Of a stretch of DNA of 64,000 nucleotides, positions 17,572 through 24,824 are shown piece by piece. The translations under genes and the position numbers were made by a program. Positions within the stretch are counted from its first letter, which is position 1. Every line of letters begins with the position of its first letter. The notes below the pieces were generated by a model, which saw nothing but the letters and a program-made list of their open reading frames with translations, did not search any database and was not told the origin of the DNA. The DNA lies in the NCBI RefSeq assembly GCF_000721495.1, contig NZ_JOHY01000004.1, positions 62,001-126,000 of the forward strand, given 5' to 3'. Origin of the DNA: Streptomyces sp. NRRL F-5123. GTDB taxonomy: Bacteria; Actinomycetota; Actinomycetes; Streptomycetales; Streptomycetaceae.

Positions 17572-18486
17572 TCAGTGCAGGTCCCACTGCGGACGCAGGT
17601 CCGCGATGCGCGCGCGAAGGAGCGCGAGGGCCCGCGGCACGTTCTCCTCCACGGGGGCGTCCGCCACCGTGTGGACGCTCCACCCCCAGTCGGCGGCGAA
17701 CTTGCGGAAGCGCTCGGCCGATTCGCTCTGCAGACGGGTGAACCCCTCGTCGCCCGCCTCGCCGGCCGTACGCAGGTCCTCCAGCACTCCCACCCGGCCG
17801 CCCTGGCCGAGCCGCCACCGGTGGGCCAGGGCCACCGGGCCGTCGACGAGCAGCCCGACGTCGGCGCGCAGCGGCCCGCCGCCGAAGAACGCCTCCACCG
17901 GCGCGAAGAGGCCGTCCATGTCGCCGCGGCTGTAGGGCACGTCACCCGCGCGCCCGGCGAGGGCCCGGGCCAGCAGGTACTCCTTGAGCACGTGCTTGTA
18001 GGGGAACGTCTCCTGCACCACCACGTCCCCGCGTTCCAGCGCGGGACGGATCACCTCGGCGTACAGCACGAGGTTGCCGGCGAACTCGACGAACAGCGAG
18101 GCGAGCGGGCCGCTCGGCGACGACGCGGACGCCTCCAGCCCGGCGAGCCCTTCCTCCGCGTCCTCCCGTACCCAGTCCTCGTACCGCTCGGGCAGCGTGA
18201 CGTGCTCACCGCCGGCGACCGCACCGCCGAACAGCAGGCGGAACGAGTCCATCCACAACGTGCGCAGCGCCGCCTGCGGCCACACGGGCAGGTCACCGTG
18301 GAGACTCGCCCGCCAGGAGACCGGGGTGACGGTCCGTCCGCGCGCCCGCAGGTCGGACACCAGGCGCTCGGCCACGGTCGTCTTGCCTATCCCGTCGACA
18401 CCGAGGAGGGAGACGTAGACTCCCCTCTCCCCCGGGGTCGCTCCGGCCGGAACGGCCGCCGGCTTGTGCACGGCGTGGTCCACCAC
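17572..18486 (-). CDS. Thymidylate-kinase-like P-loop protein 2
   Basis: A 304-residue member of the five-copy family and the most divergent. The Walker A motif is intact (GVDGIGKTT, residues 29-37) after a roughly 25-residue extension the others lack. It has the family landmarks WMDSFRLLFGG, ETFPYKHVLKEYLLA, LRADVGLLVDGP and DWGWSVHTV. Thymidylate kinase hallmarks such as the DRY box are not seen, so dTMP need not be the substrate. It lies 21 bp behind P-loop gene 3 on the same strand, so both probably share one transcript. Alternative adjacent GTG codons (18486 or 18489) are possible starts. Confidence 0.8.
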   Translation of the reverse strand: MVDHAVHKPAAVPAGATPGERGVYVSLLGVDGIGKTTVAERLVSDLRARGRTVTPVSWRASLHGDLPVWPQAALRTLWMDSFRLLFGGAVAGGEHVTLPERYEDWVREDAEEGLAGLEASASSPSGPLASLFVEFAGNLVLYAEVIRPALERGDVVVQETFPYKHVLKEYLLARALAGRAGDVPYSRGDMDGLFAPVEAFFGGGPLRADVGLLVDGPVALAHRWRLGQGGRVGVLEDLRTAGEAGDEGFTRLQSESAERFRKFAADWGWSVHTVADAPVEENVPRALALLRARIADLRPQWDLH

Positions 18487-18507
18487 GTTGCTGACTCCCT
18501 CTGACTC

Positions 18508-19350
18508 TCAACGGTTGCGGACGGACAGCAGGTCCAGCACCAGCCCGACGCCTTCCCGGGCCACGTCGTCCGGCGCGCGCTCGCCCGCACGGATGACGTG
18601 CCACCCCCATGCGTCGGCCCGCGCCGCGTACTCCTCGGCCAGGAGCGACTGCAGCTCCAGGTAGGACTCGCGGCCGGTGCGGCCGGCCAGGCGGAGGTCC
18701 TCCGTCAGGCCGACGCCCCCGCCTCGCCGCACGATCCGCGCGTACGACGTCGCGGGGTCCACGTCCAGGAAGATGCCGATGTCGGGCTGCAGGTAGCTGG
18801 AGGCGTAGGCGCTCCTAGCGAAGTCCAGCAGCGTGACCAGGACCTCGTCGGGCAGCCCGCCGTGGCGGAGGGCCACCTCGCGGGTGAGCATCAGCTTCTT
18901 GGCCATGCTCTTGAAGCCGAACCCGTCGGACAGGGCGATGTCGCCTCGTAGCCGCGCGGGGACCACGATGTCCGACTGGAGCATGTAGTCCATCAGGAAC
19001 TCGACCATCGCCGAGCCGAGCAGGCCGGACGGGCGGGCCCCCTCCACCGTCGCGCCGGGAGGGACATCCACGAAGGACGAGGACACCATCTCGGGGCCGA
19101 ACACGCGGGGGATTCTCCGGTCCAGCCGTTCCCCTGCCACCTGCATGCCGGCGAAGAGCAGCCGCCAGTACTCGGCGCACATCTGCTCGTAACTGATACT
19201 CGGCAGAGCGTCCGGCTGCCGCAGATTGTCCTGCCAATCGGCCGTCACCACGCGGTACCCGGCCTCTCGAAGCGCCTCACCCAGGGCGCCGGACAAAGTG
19301 GACTTCCCGGAACCGTCGATTCCCATGAGTGCCACGGCAGCGCCGTTCAT
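18508..19350 (-). CDS. Thymidylate-kinase-like P-loop protein 3
   Basis: A 280-residue protein with Walker A GIDGSGKST (residues 10-18), EQMCAEYWRLLFAG, DGFGFKSMAKKLML, SSYLQPDIGIFLDVDPA and DAWGWHVI near the end. It is closest in layout to copies 4 and 5. The start at 19350 aligns with the N-termini of the paralogues; an upstream ATG at 19380 is possible but adds residues the others do not have. It is divergent from the putative precursor peptide gene and preceded by a plausible promoter (19461-19488). Expected to be an NTP-dependent phosphotransferase acting on a nucleotide or phosphonate. Confidence 0.82.
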   Translation of the reverse strand: MNGAAVALMGIDGSGKSTLSGALGEALREAGYRVVTADWQDNLRQPDALPSISYEQMCAEYWRLLFAGMQVAGERLDRRIPRVFGPEMVSSSFVDVPPGATVEGARPSGLLGSAMVEFLMDYMLQSDIVVPARLRGDIALSDGFGFKSMAKKLMLTREVALRHGGLPDEVLVTLLDFARSAYASSYLQPDIGIFLDVDPATSYARIVRRGGGVGLTEDLRLAGRTGRESYLELQSLLAEEYAARADAWGWHVIRAGERAPDDVAREGVGLVLDLLSVRNR

Positions 19351-19460
19351 CGACCACCGATCCTTTATTCGGGATTTCATGATCACCCGCGGGCAAGGCC
19401 TTTCACGCCGGTCGCGCCCTCCGAGGATCGCACAGCGGAGCACGTAGATCCAGCCCCGCA

Positions 19461-19488
19461 CATATAAGCTTCTCCGTGGACAAAGCAA
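19461..19488 (-). promoter_or_regulatory. Candidate promoter for P-loop genes 3 and 2
   Basis: Read on the minus strand: TTGCTT, 16 bp, TATATG. About 100 nt of leader to the ATG at 19350. Confidence 0.4.
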
Positions 19489-19548
19489 CTGCTAACCGGA
19501 TCTACCGGGCCACTCTCCATGATTCTCGGTCAGCAATGCGAGAGACCC

Positions 19549-19577
19549 TTGACCGGGCACAGATCCCGCTGTTAACT
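19549..19577 (+). promoter_or_regulatory. Candidate promoter for the precursor peptide operon
   Basis: TTGACC (19549-19554), 17 bp, TTAACT (19572-19577), giving a leader of roughly 85 nt before the ATG at 19670. Confidence 0.5.
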
Positions 19578-19590
19578 GTATCGGCGTCAT

Positions 19591-19629
19591 AGTAAGAATA
19601 ATTCCCGCCTGATTCGGGACGAACTTACT
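19591..19629 (+). promoter_or_regulatory. Nested inverted repeat in the precursor leader
   Basis: AGTAAG (19591-19596) pairs with CTTACT (19624-19629), and inside it TCCCG (19603-19607) pairs with CGGGA (19615-19619). It lies between the promoter and the ribosome site, so it could be a folded mRNA leader or a DNA operator. Confidence 0.35.
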
Positions 19630-19669
19630 CGACAGGCCGGGTCCGGTATGACGGACAGGAGGTGAGAAC

Positions 19670-19834
19670 ATGAATAGCTCGCTTGCCGTCGTGGACGCCC
19701 CGTCGAACATTGTCGTTGATTTCGACCCTGTCGCCGCGATCGACACAGGAGTGCTCGGCGACCAGGAGCCGCTGGCGACCGAGAGCGGACTGGAGTCGGT
19801 TTCCTGCTGCAACTCGGTCATCGCCTTCGGGTGA
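19670..19834 (+). CDS. Putative ribosomal precursor peptide (RiPP-like), 54 aa
   Basis: A small ORF beginning MNSSLAVVDAPSNIVVDFD and ending with the stretch LESVSCCNSVIAFG. The Shine-Dalgarno AGGAGGT (19657-19663) is ideal, six bases from the ATG, which is unusual strength for this window. The first 40 residues are acidic and Asp/Val-rich like a leader; the last dozen are Ser/Cys/Asn-rich like a core, with two adjacent Cys. A strong hairpin follows the stop (19845-19878), then genes for a beta-grasp/PP-loop protein, a TIM-barrel and an aminotransferase. Leader/core reading is inference; no lanthipeptide, YcaO or lasso enzyme is present. It could instead be a peptide scaffold or carrier. Confidence 0.7.
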   Translation: MNSSLAVVDAPSNIVVDFDPVAAIDTGVLGDQEPLATESGLESVSCCNSVIAFG

Positions 19835-19844
19835 CGGAAAAACG

Positions 19845-19878
19845 CTGCTGGCGGGAGATCTCCACCTCCCACCAGCAG
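19845..19878 (+). terminator. Attenuator/terminator hairpin after the precursor ORF
   Basis: CTGCTGG-C-GGGAG (19845-19857) and CTCCC-A-CCAGCAG (19866-19878) pair with one C-A mismatch around an 8-nt loop, 10 bp after the stop. Only a weak T-run follows, so partial read-through into the downstream genes is likely, a layout that gives excess precursor over enzymes. Confidence 0.7.
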
Positions 19879-19923
19879 TTCCATCGGGCGAATTCCCTCA
19901 GGATCGGGAGACGGTGACAGAGC

Positions 19924-21132
19924 ATGCGTGTCCGGCTGCAGACAAATCATGGTGAATTCGTCCTGGAGCACGACAGCGCTCCCACCGTCGGAGCCCTGCT
20001 GCGGCTGCACGGCATACCGCTGTCCTCCGTGTGGACCTACCAGGTCCAGCACACGGACCCGGCGGGCGAACCCGGTCACCGCCGAGCCGTCTTCGTGCCC
20101 GCCACCGGCAGCGCGCCGGACCCCGGGCCGCCGGGCGAGATCCTGGCCCGCGTCTCCCGCAACATCGACCTCCCCGGCCTGGTCGGCGCCGCGTCCACGG
20201 CTGCGCGTCCGGTCCCCGAGGCGGTGACCGAGTGGGCCTTCCCCTCCGCCGAGGTCGGGGCGTTCCGGCGGGTGCACGCCCAGATGACCGCGGGCGAGTG
20301 CCTGGACTTCGTACGCCGCAGCGTCCTGGACGTACTCGGCCGGTGGCCGGCCGACAAAGGCAGAAGGGTCGTCGTCGGCACGTCCGGCGGCGGCGACTCC
20401 AACGTCCTGGTCTCCGCCCTCATGGAATCCGGCTTCTTCGAGCCCGAGCAGGTGGTCCCGGTCATGATGCTCGGCATCCCGGACTGGGACACCCAGTTGG
20501 GCAATGCGCAGGAACTGTGCCGGGCGCACGGCATCGAACTGAATGTCGTCACCGAGTCGGAAACGGCCCGGCTGAGCGGGACAAAGGATCTCCAGGCGAC
20601 CAAGGAAATCTTCACCGAGTGCTTCCCGGACGCCGATCTCGAGTTCCTCGGCACCTGGCTCCTGCGCCGGGTGCTCTCCCGTTACGCGGCCGAACGCGGC
20701 ATCGGGTACGTCGCCATCGGCGCCAACCGGGAAGACCTCGTCGGTGAACACCTCGCTCGCGTCTCGCGCGGGCTCCTGCCGCTGCCGGCACCGTTCCGCC
20801 GCATCGGGGACGTCACCTTCTGCTATCCCATCTGGAAGGTTCCGAAGAAGATCGGGGACGGGGCCTACCCGGCCTTCAGCCTGGAGAACTACGAGAATCG
20901 GAACCCCAGTTTCAGCCCGGGCCGCAGCGTTTTCTACTACCTTGCCTACTGGATTCCGGAGCTTCTCCCCGGTATGGACAACACCCTGCTGGACGGGCTG
21001 TCCAAGCTGGCGGACAAGGACGCCGAGCCGATCGTCTGGGACGAGGACCTGAGCGAGTTCATCTGCCGGGAGGGATCGACCGCGGAGCAGAGGTCACGCT
21101 GGCAGGATTTCCTGAACCGGGTCGAGCGCTGA
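19924..21132 (+). CDS. PP-loop ATPase with N-terminal beta-grasp-like domain
   Basis: A 402-residue protein. Residues 1 to about 60 (RVRLQTNHGEFVLEHDSAPT, VGALLRLHGIPLSSVWTYQ) have the strand-helix pattern of ThiS/MoaD/TGS beta-grasp domains. From about residue 148 there is an N-type ATP pyrophosphatase domain with SGGGDS (154-159), followed by GIPDWDTQLGNAQELCRAHG and YVAIGANREDLVGEHLARV, as in TtcA/TtuA/TilS-like enzymes. PP-loop enzymes adenylate a carbonyl for attack by sulfur or nitrogen. It is the first enzyme gene after the putative precursor, so peptide thiolation or amidation is possible, but that is inference. Confidence 0.75.
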   Translation: MRVRLQTNHGEFVLEHDSAPTVGALLRLHGIPLSSVWTYQVQHTDPAGEPGHRRAVFVPATGSAPDPGPPGEILARVSRNIDLPGLVGAASTAARPVPEAVTEWAFPSAEVGAFRRVHAQMTAGECLDFVRRSVLDVLGRWPADKGRRVVVGTSGGGDSNVLVSALMESGFFEPEQVVPVMMLGIPDWDTQLGNAQELCRAHGIELNVVTESETARLSGTKDLQATKEIFTECFPDADLEFLGTWLLRRVLSRYAAERGIGYVAIGANREDLVGEHLARVSRGLLPLPAPFRRIGDVTFCYPIWKVPKKIGDGAYPAFSLENYENRNPSFSPGRSVFYYLAYWIPELLPGMDNTLLDGLSKLADKDAEPIVWDEDLSEFICREGSTAEQRSRWQDFLNRVER

Positions 21133-21162
21133 CCGTGGGGACCGGCGAAAAGGAATGGTTCC

Positions 21163-21972
21163 GTGGGTGAAGTCCTGATCCAGCCCCGCATCGACCGGGT
21201 GGCTCCGTACGTCGACCTCGCACTGGCCGAGGGACTGCGCATGGAACTCATCGAGCCCGCCCACCCGGGGTACCTCGACCGCCTCGACGGCTACTTCGAG
21301 CGGTGTCGCGAACTCATCCCCGCCGAGGTCCCACTCGCTCTGCACGGCCCGTTCATCGACATCGCGCTGCACAGCGCGGACCGGGAGATCAGGGAGGCGT
21401 CCCGCCGGCGGGTGCGCGCGTCGCTCGCCTGGGCGCAGGAGATCGGGGTCACGTACCTGATCCTGCACGGCAACCACCTGCCCATGATCAACGAGACCGG
21501 CTACGACGAAGCGTGGCTGAGGGGCCATCTGGAGTTCTTCAGCTCCCTGGACTTCGGCGCGGTCACCGTCGTCCTGGAGAACATGTGGGATCCGACACCG
21601 GACCTGCTGCTGCGGCTGGTCGCCGAGGCCGGCTCCGACCGGCTGCGACTGTGCCTCGACGTGGCGCACTGGAACGTCTACGGCACGGTGTCGCTGGAGG
21701 AGTGGCTGCGGCGCGCGGGGGCCTTCACTCCCTACATCCAGTACGGCGACAACCAGGGCGACCGGGACGCGGACATGGCCCTGGGGGCCGGAAGCGTCGA
21801 CTGGGCGGAAGTCGACCGCACCGTCCGGCGCTGGGCCCCGTCCGCGGACGTCATGGTCGGGGTCGGCGACGACGACGGCACGAAGCTGACCGCCTCGCTG
21901 GCGTTCCTCAGGGAGCACGGTGTCTACCCGTTCCCGGTCGCGGAGCAGGTCCGCGAGGTGCTGGGCCCGTGA
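21163..21972 (+). CDS. Xylose-isomerase-like TIM-barrel (sugar phosphate isomerase / AP endonuclease 2 fold)
   Basis: A 269-residue protein. Metal-ligand candidates sit at the right strand ends: His61 (LALHGPF), His102 (ILHGNH), Glu139 (VLENMWD), Asp166 and His169 (CLDVAHWN), and Asp196 in YGDNQGDRD. It ends LGAGSVDW as in this superfamily. Members isomerise sugars or epimerise, and distant relatives (MNIO/DUF692) modify RiPP peptides with mixed-valent iron. It lies between the PP-loop gene and a DegT aminotransferase and overlaps the latter as GTGA, so the three are co-translated. The substrate is unknown. Confidence 0.75.
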   Translation: MGEVLIQPRIDRVAPYVDLALAEGLRMELIEPAHPGYLDRLDGYFERCRELIPAEVPLALHGPFIDIALHSADREIREASRRRVRASLAWAQEIGVTYLILHGNHLPMINETGYDEAWLRGHLEFFSSLDFGAVTVVLENMWDPTPDLLLRLVAEAGSDRLRLCLDVAHWNVYGTVSLEEWLRRAGAFTPYIQYGDNQGDRDADMALGAGSVDWAEVDRTVRRWAPSADVMVGVGDDDGTKLTASLAFLREHGVYPFPVAEQVREVLGP

Positions 21973-23219
21973 ACCCGCCGCTTCTCGCGTGTCTGGGCGG
22001 CGAGCCGGCCGTCACGCTTCCGCATCCTCCGCCGTGGCCCCGCATCAGCCGGGCCGCCCAGGACCGGGTGGTCGCGCTCATGGAGAGCGGGGAGCTGGCG
22101 GACTACGGCCTGGGCTCCACTCTCGCCGAGTTCGAGCGGACGGTCGCCGACTACCACGGGGTGCCTTTCGCCCTCGCGCTCTCCAGCGGGACGGCGGCGC
22201 TGCACACGGCCTTCCACGGAGTGGGGATCGGCCCGGGCGACGAGGTCATCGTGCCGAGCTACAGCTACCACGCGACGGTCGCGCCGCTGTTCCTGCTCAG
22301 CGCGGTCCCCGTGCTCTGCGACAACGAGACGGACACCGGCAACATCGACCTGGCCGACGCGGCCCGCCGGGTCACCTCACGGACCAGGGCCGTGGTCGTC
22401 ACCCACCTGTGGGGTCACCCGGTGGAGGCCGACGCCCTGCGCGCGTTCGCCGCCCGCTTCGGTCTGAAGGTCGTCGAGGACGGCTCGCACGCGCACGGGG
22501 CCCGGTGGCGGGACGTACCGGTCGGCACCTTCGGCGACGTCGGCGTGTTCAGCACCGGGCCGCGCAAGATGGTGTCGGCGGGCATGGGCGGCGTCCTGGT
22601 GACCAGGGACGAGAAGGTGATCGAGGCCGCCCTGCGGCTGGGCCACAGCCACACCCGCGCCGGCCTCTCCCTTCCGCCGTCGGAGGCGGCCGTGGGCCTG
22701 GGCGCGAACTACCGCATGGGGACGGTGGCGGCCGCCATCGCCACGGAGCAGTACCGCGACCTCGACGAGCGCATCGCCACCAAGGGCGCGGTGCTGCGCG
22801 GCCTGAGCCGCCGGCTGGAGGGGATACCGGGGCTGCGCCCCCAGCCGACCGCGCCGCACGTCACGCGTGGAGGCTGGTACGGCTACAAGGCGGTCTACGT
22901 TCCCGAGGAGCTCGGCGGGCTGCACATCAGCAGCTTCGTGCGTGCGCTCCAGGCAGAGGGCCTCAAGGTCGACAGGCCCTCCAACCTCCCCCTGCACTGG
23001 CTGGAGATGTTCTCCACGCGGCGCCTGGAACCGCGCTACTACCGGCCGGGCGCGCCCCGGCCGCTGTACGGGCGGGGCGACTTCCCCGGCGCGGAGCAGT
23101 ACTACGAGGCGTGCGTGAGCTTCCCGGCGCGGTACTTCTCCGATCCGTGCGACGACCTCCTGGACCAGTACCGCGCCGGCATCCTCAAGGTCGTCCGGCA
23201 GGCCGACCGGATCCCCTGA
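21969..23219 (+). CDS. DegT/DnrJ/EryC1-family PLP aminotransferase, copy 1
   Basis: A 416-residue fold-type I PLP enzyme. Asp171 in VVEDGSHAHGA pairs with the PLP nitrogen, and Lys200 in GPRKMVSAGMGG forms the Schiff base. ALSSGTAALH, VPSYSYHATVAPLF and THLWGHPVE are family-typical. The GTG start at 21969 overlaps the previous stop. Such enzymes transaminate keto-sugars or other ketones. A close paralogue lies at 35814-37079, with long identical runs such as LAEFERTVADYHGVP and VVEDGSHAHGAR. It might aminate phosphonoacetaldehyde or a sugar, but the family does not decide this. Confidence 0.88.
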   Translation: MNPPLLACLGGEPAVTLPHPPPWPRISRAAQDRVVALMESGELADYGLGSTLAEFERTVADYHGVPFALALSSGTAALHTAFHGVGIGPGDEVIVPSYSYHATVAPLFLLSAVPVLCDNETDTGNIDLADAARRVTSRTRAVVVTHLWGHPVEADALRAFAARFGLKVVEDGSHAHGARWRDVPVGTFGDVGVFSTGPRKMVSAGMGGVLVTRDEKVIEAALRLGHSHTRAGLSLPPSEAAVGLGANYRMGTVAAAIATEQYRDLDERIATKGAVLRGLSRRLEGIPGLRPQPTAPHVTRGGWYGYKAVYVPEELGGLHISSFVRALQAEGLKVDRPSNLPLHWLEMFSTRRLEPRYYRPGAPRPLYGRGDFPGAEQYYEACVSFPARYFSDPCDDLLDQYRAGILKVVRQADRIP

Positions 23220-23237
23220 CGCCCCGGGACGGCCGCC

Positions 23238-24509
23238 TCAGGCGGAGTGCCACGTCATCGTCGAGTCCGCGTGGTGCATCCGGAACACCTCGCGGCCCGC
23301 GATGCCGTTGAGGATGTGGGCGCTGCGCCAGGCCATCAGGCTCAGCAGCCGGTCGTTGATCCCGTGCGTGTGGTCGGCGAGGTTCTGCACGAAGATCCGC
23401 AGGCCGGCCGGGCCGTCCCAGTCCAGGGAGTAGTCGCGGCGCACCACCGGACGGCCGTCGCCGCCGAGCAGCCGCTCGGCGAGCGGCTGCGCGTACTCGG
23501 GCAGTTCGCTCTCGTAGCCCGTCGCGAAGACGACCACGTCCGCGGGCGTGCGCTCGCGGCCGCCGCCGTCCTGGTCGTGCAGGTCGACGACCACGTCGTC
23601 GCCGTCCCGGTCGAGGCCGGTCACCCGCCGGTTGGCGACCAGCCGGTGGCGGACGGGCCGGGACATGACGTGGTCCAGATGGTAGAGGCGCTTGTAGATC
23701 TGGTGCAGCAGTTCCTCCGACACCCCGTCGCTCGAGAGCACCTGCTCCCGGAGCAGCTGCGTACGGCGTTCGGCCGGCAGCCCGTAGAAGTAGTCCACGT
23801 ACGGCGGCGCGTACCACTCGTTGGTGAACGGGGAGTCGTCCAGCGGCAGGAATCCGGTCCGGCTGGACACCCAGGTCAGCTCCGCGGGAAGGGCCGCGTC
23901 GTCCGAGAGGAGGTAGTTCACCACCTCCGCGCCGCTCTGCCCGGCGCCGACCACCATGACCCGCTTGCCGCGGACGTCCGGCGCGACGGTGGAGATCTCG
24001 CCGCTGTGCAGGACCCTGCTGCCGCGGTGCAGCACCGCGAAGTCCGGGAGCCGCGGATTGTGGCCCGAGCCCAGGACCACCGTGCCGGTGGAGAACGTCT
24101 CGCCGTTGTCGCACGTGACCTCGAACCGGTCACCCACCGGCGACAGGGACTTGACGGTGTGTCCCCAGCGGATCGTGGGGAGCCGGCCGGCGGCCCACCG
24201 GTAGTACTGCTCGAACTCCTGGCGGGAGCAGCCGAGCCCGTTGGCCTCCAGGGCCCGGTAGATACGCCCGGTCGAAGCCAGGAAATTCAGAAAAGTGAAC
24301 TCGTTGGTCGGGTCGACCATGGTGGCCAGGTCCTTGAAGACCGAGACATTGAGCCGCGACTCGGGAAGCATGATACCCGGGTGCCATGCAAACTCCGGCT
24401 TCGAATCGAGGAAGCAGCCGGTCAGCTCCGACTGGGAATGTGCGAGCGCGGCCAGGCTGAGATTCGCGGGGCCGACCCCGATCCCGATGAAATCAAACGT
24501 TCTCATCAC
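23238..24509 (-). CDS. Flavin N-hydroxylase (lysine/ornithine N-monooxygenase family)
   Basis: A 423-residue class B flavoprotein monooxygenase. It has an FAD motif GIGVGPANLSLA (9-20), the family-typical DSKPEFAWHPGIMLP, an NADPH motif VVGAGQSGAEVV in the middle, and the C-terminal VFATGYESELP box. This is the SidA/PvdA/IucD type, which hydroxylates primary amines. Convergent with the aminotransferase 18 bp away. In a phosphonate setting it could N-hydroxylate an aminophosphonate or an amino acid partner, giving hydroxamate, oxime or nitro chemistry; no siderophore synthetase is present to suggest siderophore use. Confidence 0.9.
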   Translation of the reverse strand: MMRTFDFIGIGVGPANLSLAALAHSQSELTGCFLDSKPEFAWHPGIMLPESRLNVSVFKDLATMVDPTNEFTFLNFLASTGRIYRALEANGLGCSRQEFEQYYRWAAGRLPTIRWGHTVKSLSPVGDRFEVTCDNGETFSTGTVVLGSGHNPRLPDFAVLHRGSRVLHSGEISTVAPDVRGKRVMVVGAGQSGAEVVNYLLSDDAALPAELTWVSSRTGFLPLDDSPFTNEWYAPPYVDYFYGLPAERRTQLLREQVLSSDGVSEELLHQIYKRLYHLDHVMSRPVRHRLVANRRVTGLDRDGDDVVVDLHDQDGGGRERTPADVVVFATGYESELPEYAQPLAERLLGGDGRPVVRRDYSLDWDGPAGLRIFVQNLADHTHGINDRLLSLMAWRSAHILNGIAGREVFRMHHADSTMTWHSA

Positions 24510-24824
24510 AAACCTCTCCCGGACGGATGTGTGTGGAACCCCTTTGCCCGGCCAAATGACATCGACATGCCAGCGCTTTTGGCTCCACTACACTCTCAAT
24601 CAGCCCGCCCATCCCGTCAAGCAGCGACGACACCGACAAGTCGCGTTGTCGCGATGCGCTGAGAATCGGTCGAATGTCCTTCTTATGAAGATTGGCAAGA
24701 TTTTGTCCCACTTGCGATTCGGCGAACCCCCGGAGAATGCCAGGGAAACCGTTGACACACACTGGGAGACCTGCTTCACTGCATAAGAGTATTCTATGGT
24801 CTGCGTAACACAGTAAGTGTCTCA
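24510..24824. other. Divergent intergenic region, lower GC
   Basis: Around 300 bp between the N-hydroxylase and the CYTH-like gene, visibly poorer in GC than its surroundings. It must hold two divergent promoters. TTGACA occurs at 24752-24757, but no good -10 lies at 16-19 bp. A 33-codon ORF (24685-24786) is listed separately. Confidence 0.5.
24685..24786 (+). CDS. Possible small peptide gene, 33 aa
   Basis: ATG to TAA ORF reading MKIGKILSHLRFGEPPENAR and ending THWETCFTA. It looks peptide-like (basic amphipathic start, acidic middle, Cys near the C-terminus) and lies alone in a low-GC divergent region of the cluster. Against it: no Shine-Dalgarno sequence, and third-position GC is well below that of the neighbouring genes. 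It could be a second precursor-like peptide, a leader ORF, or chance. Confidence 0.25.
   Translation: MKIGKILSHLRFGEPPENARETVDTHWETCFTA

Noticed and set aside
19670..19834. Peptide as a lanthipeptide, lasso peptide or LysW-type carrier
   Set aside because: No LanB/LanC/LanM, lasso B/C, or YcaO gene seen, and the C-terminus lacks the EDWGE of LysW-like carriers.
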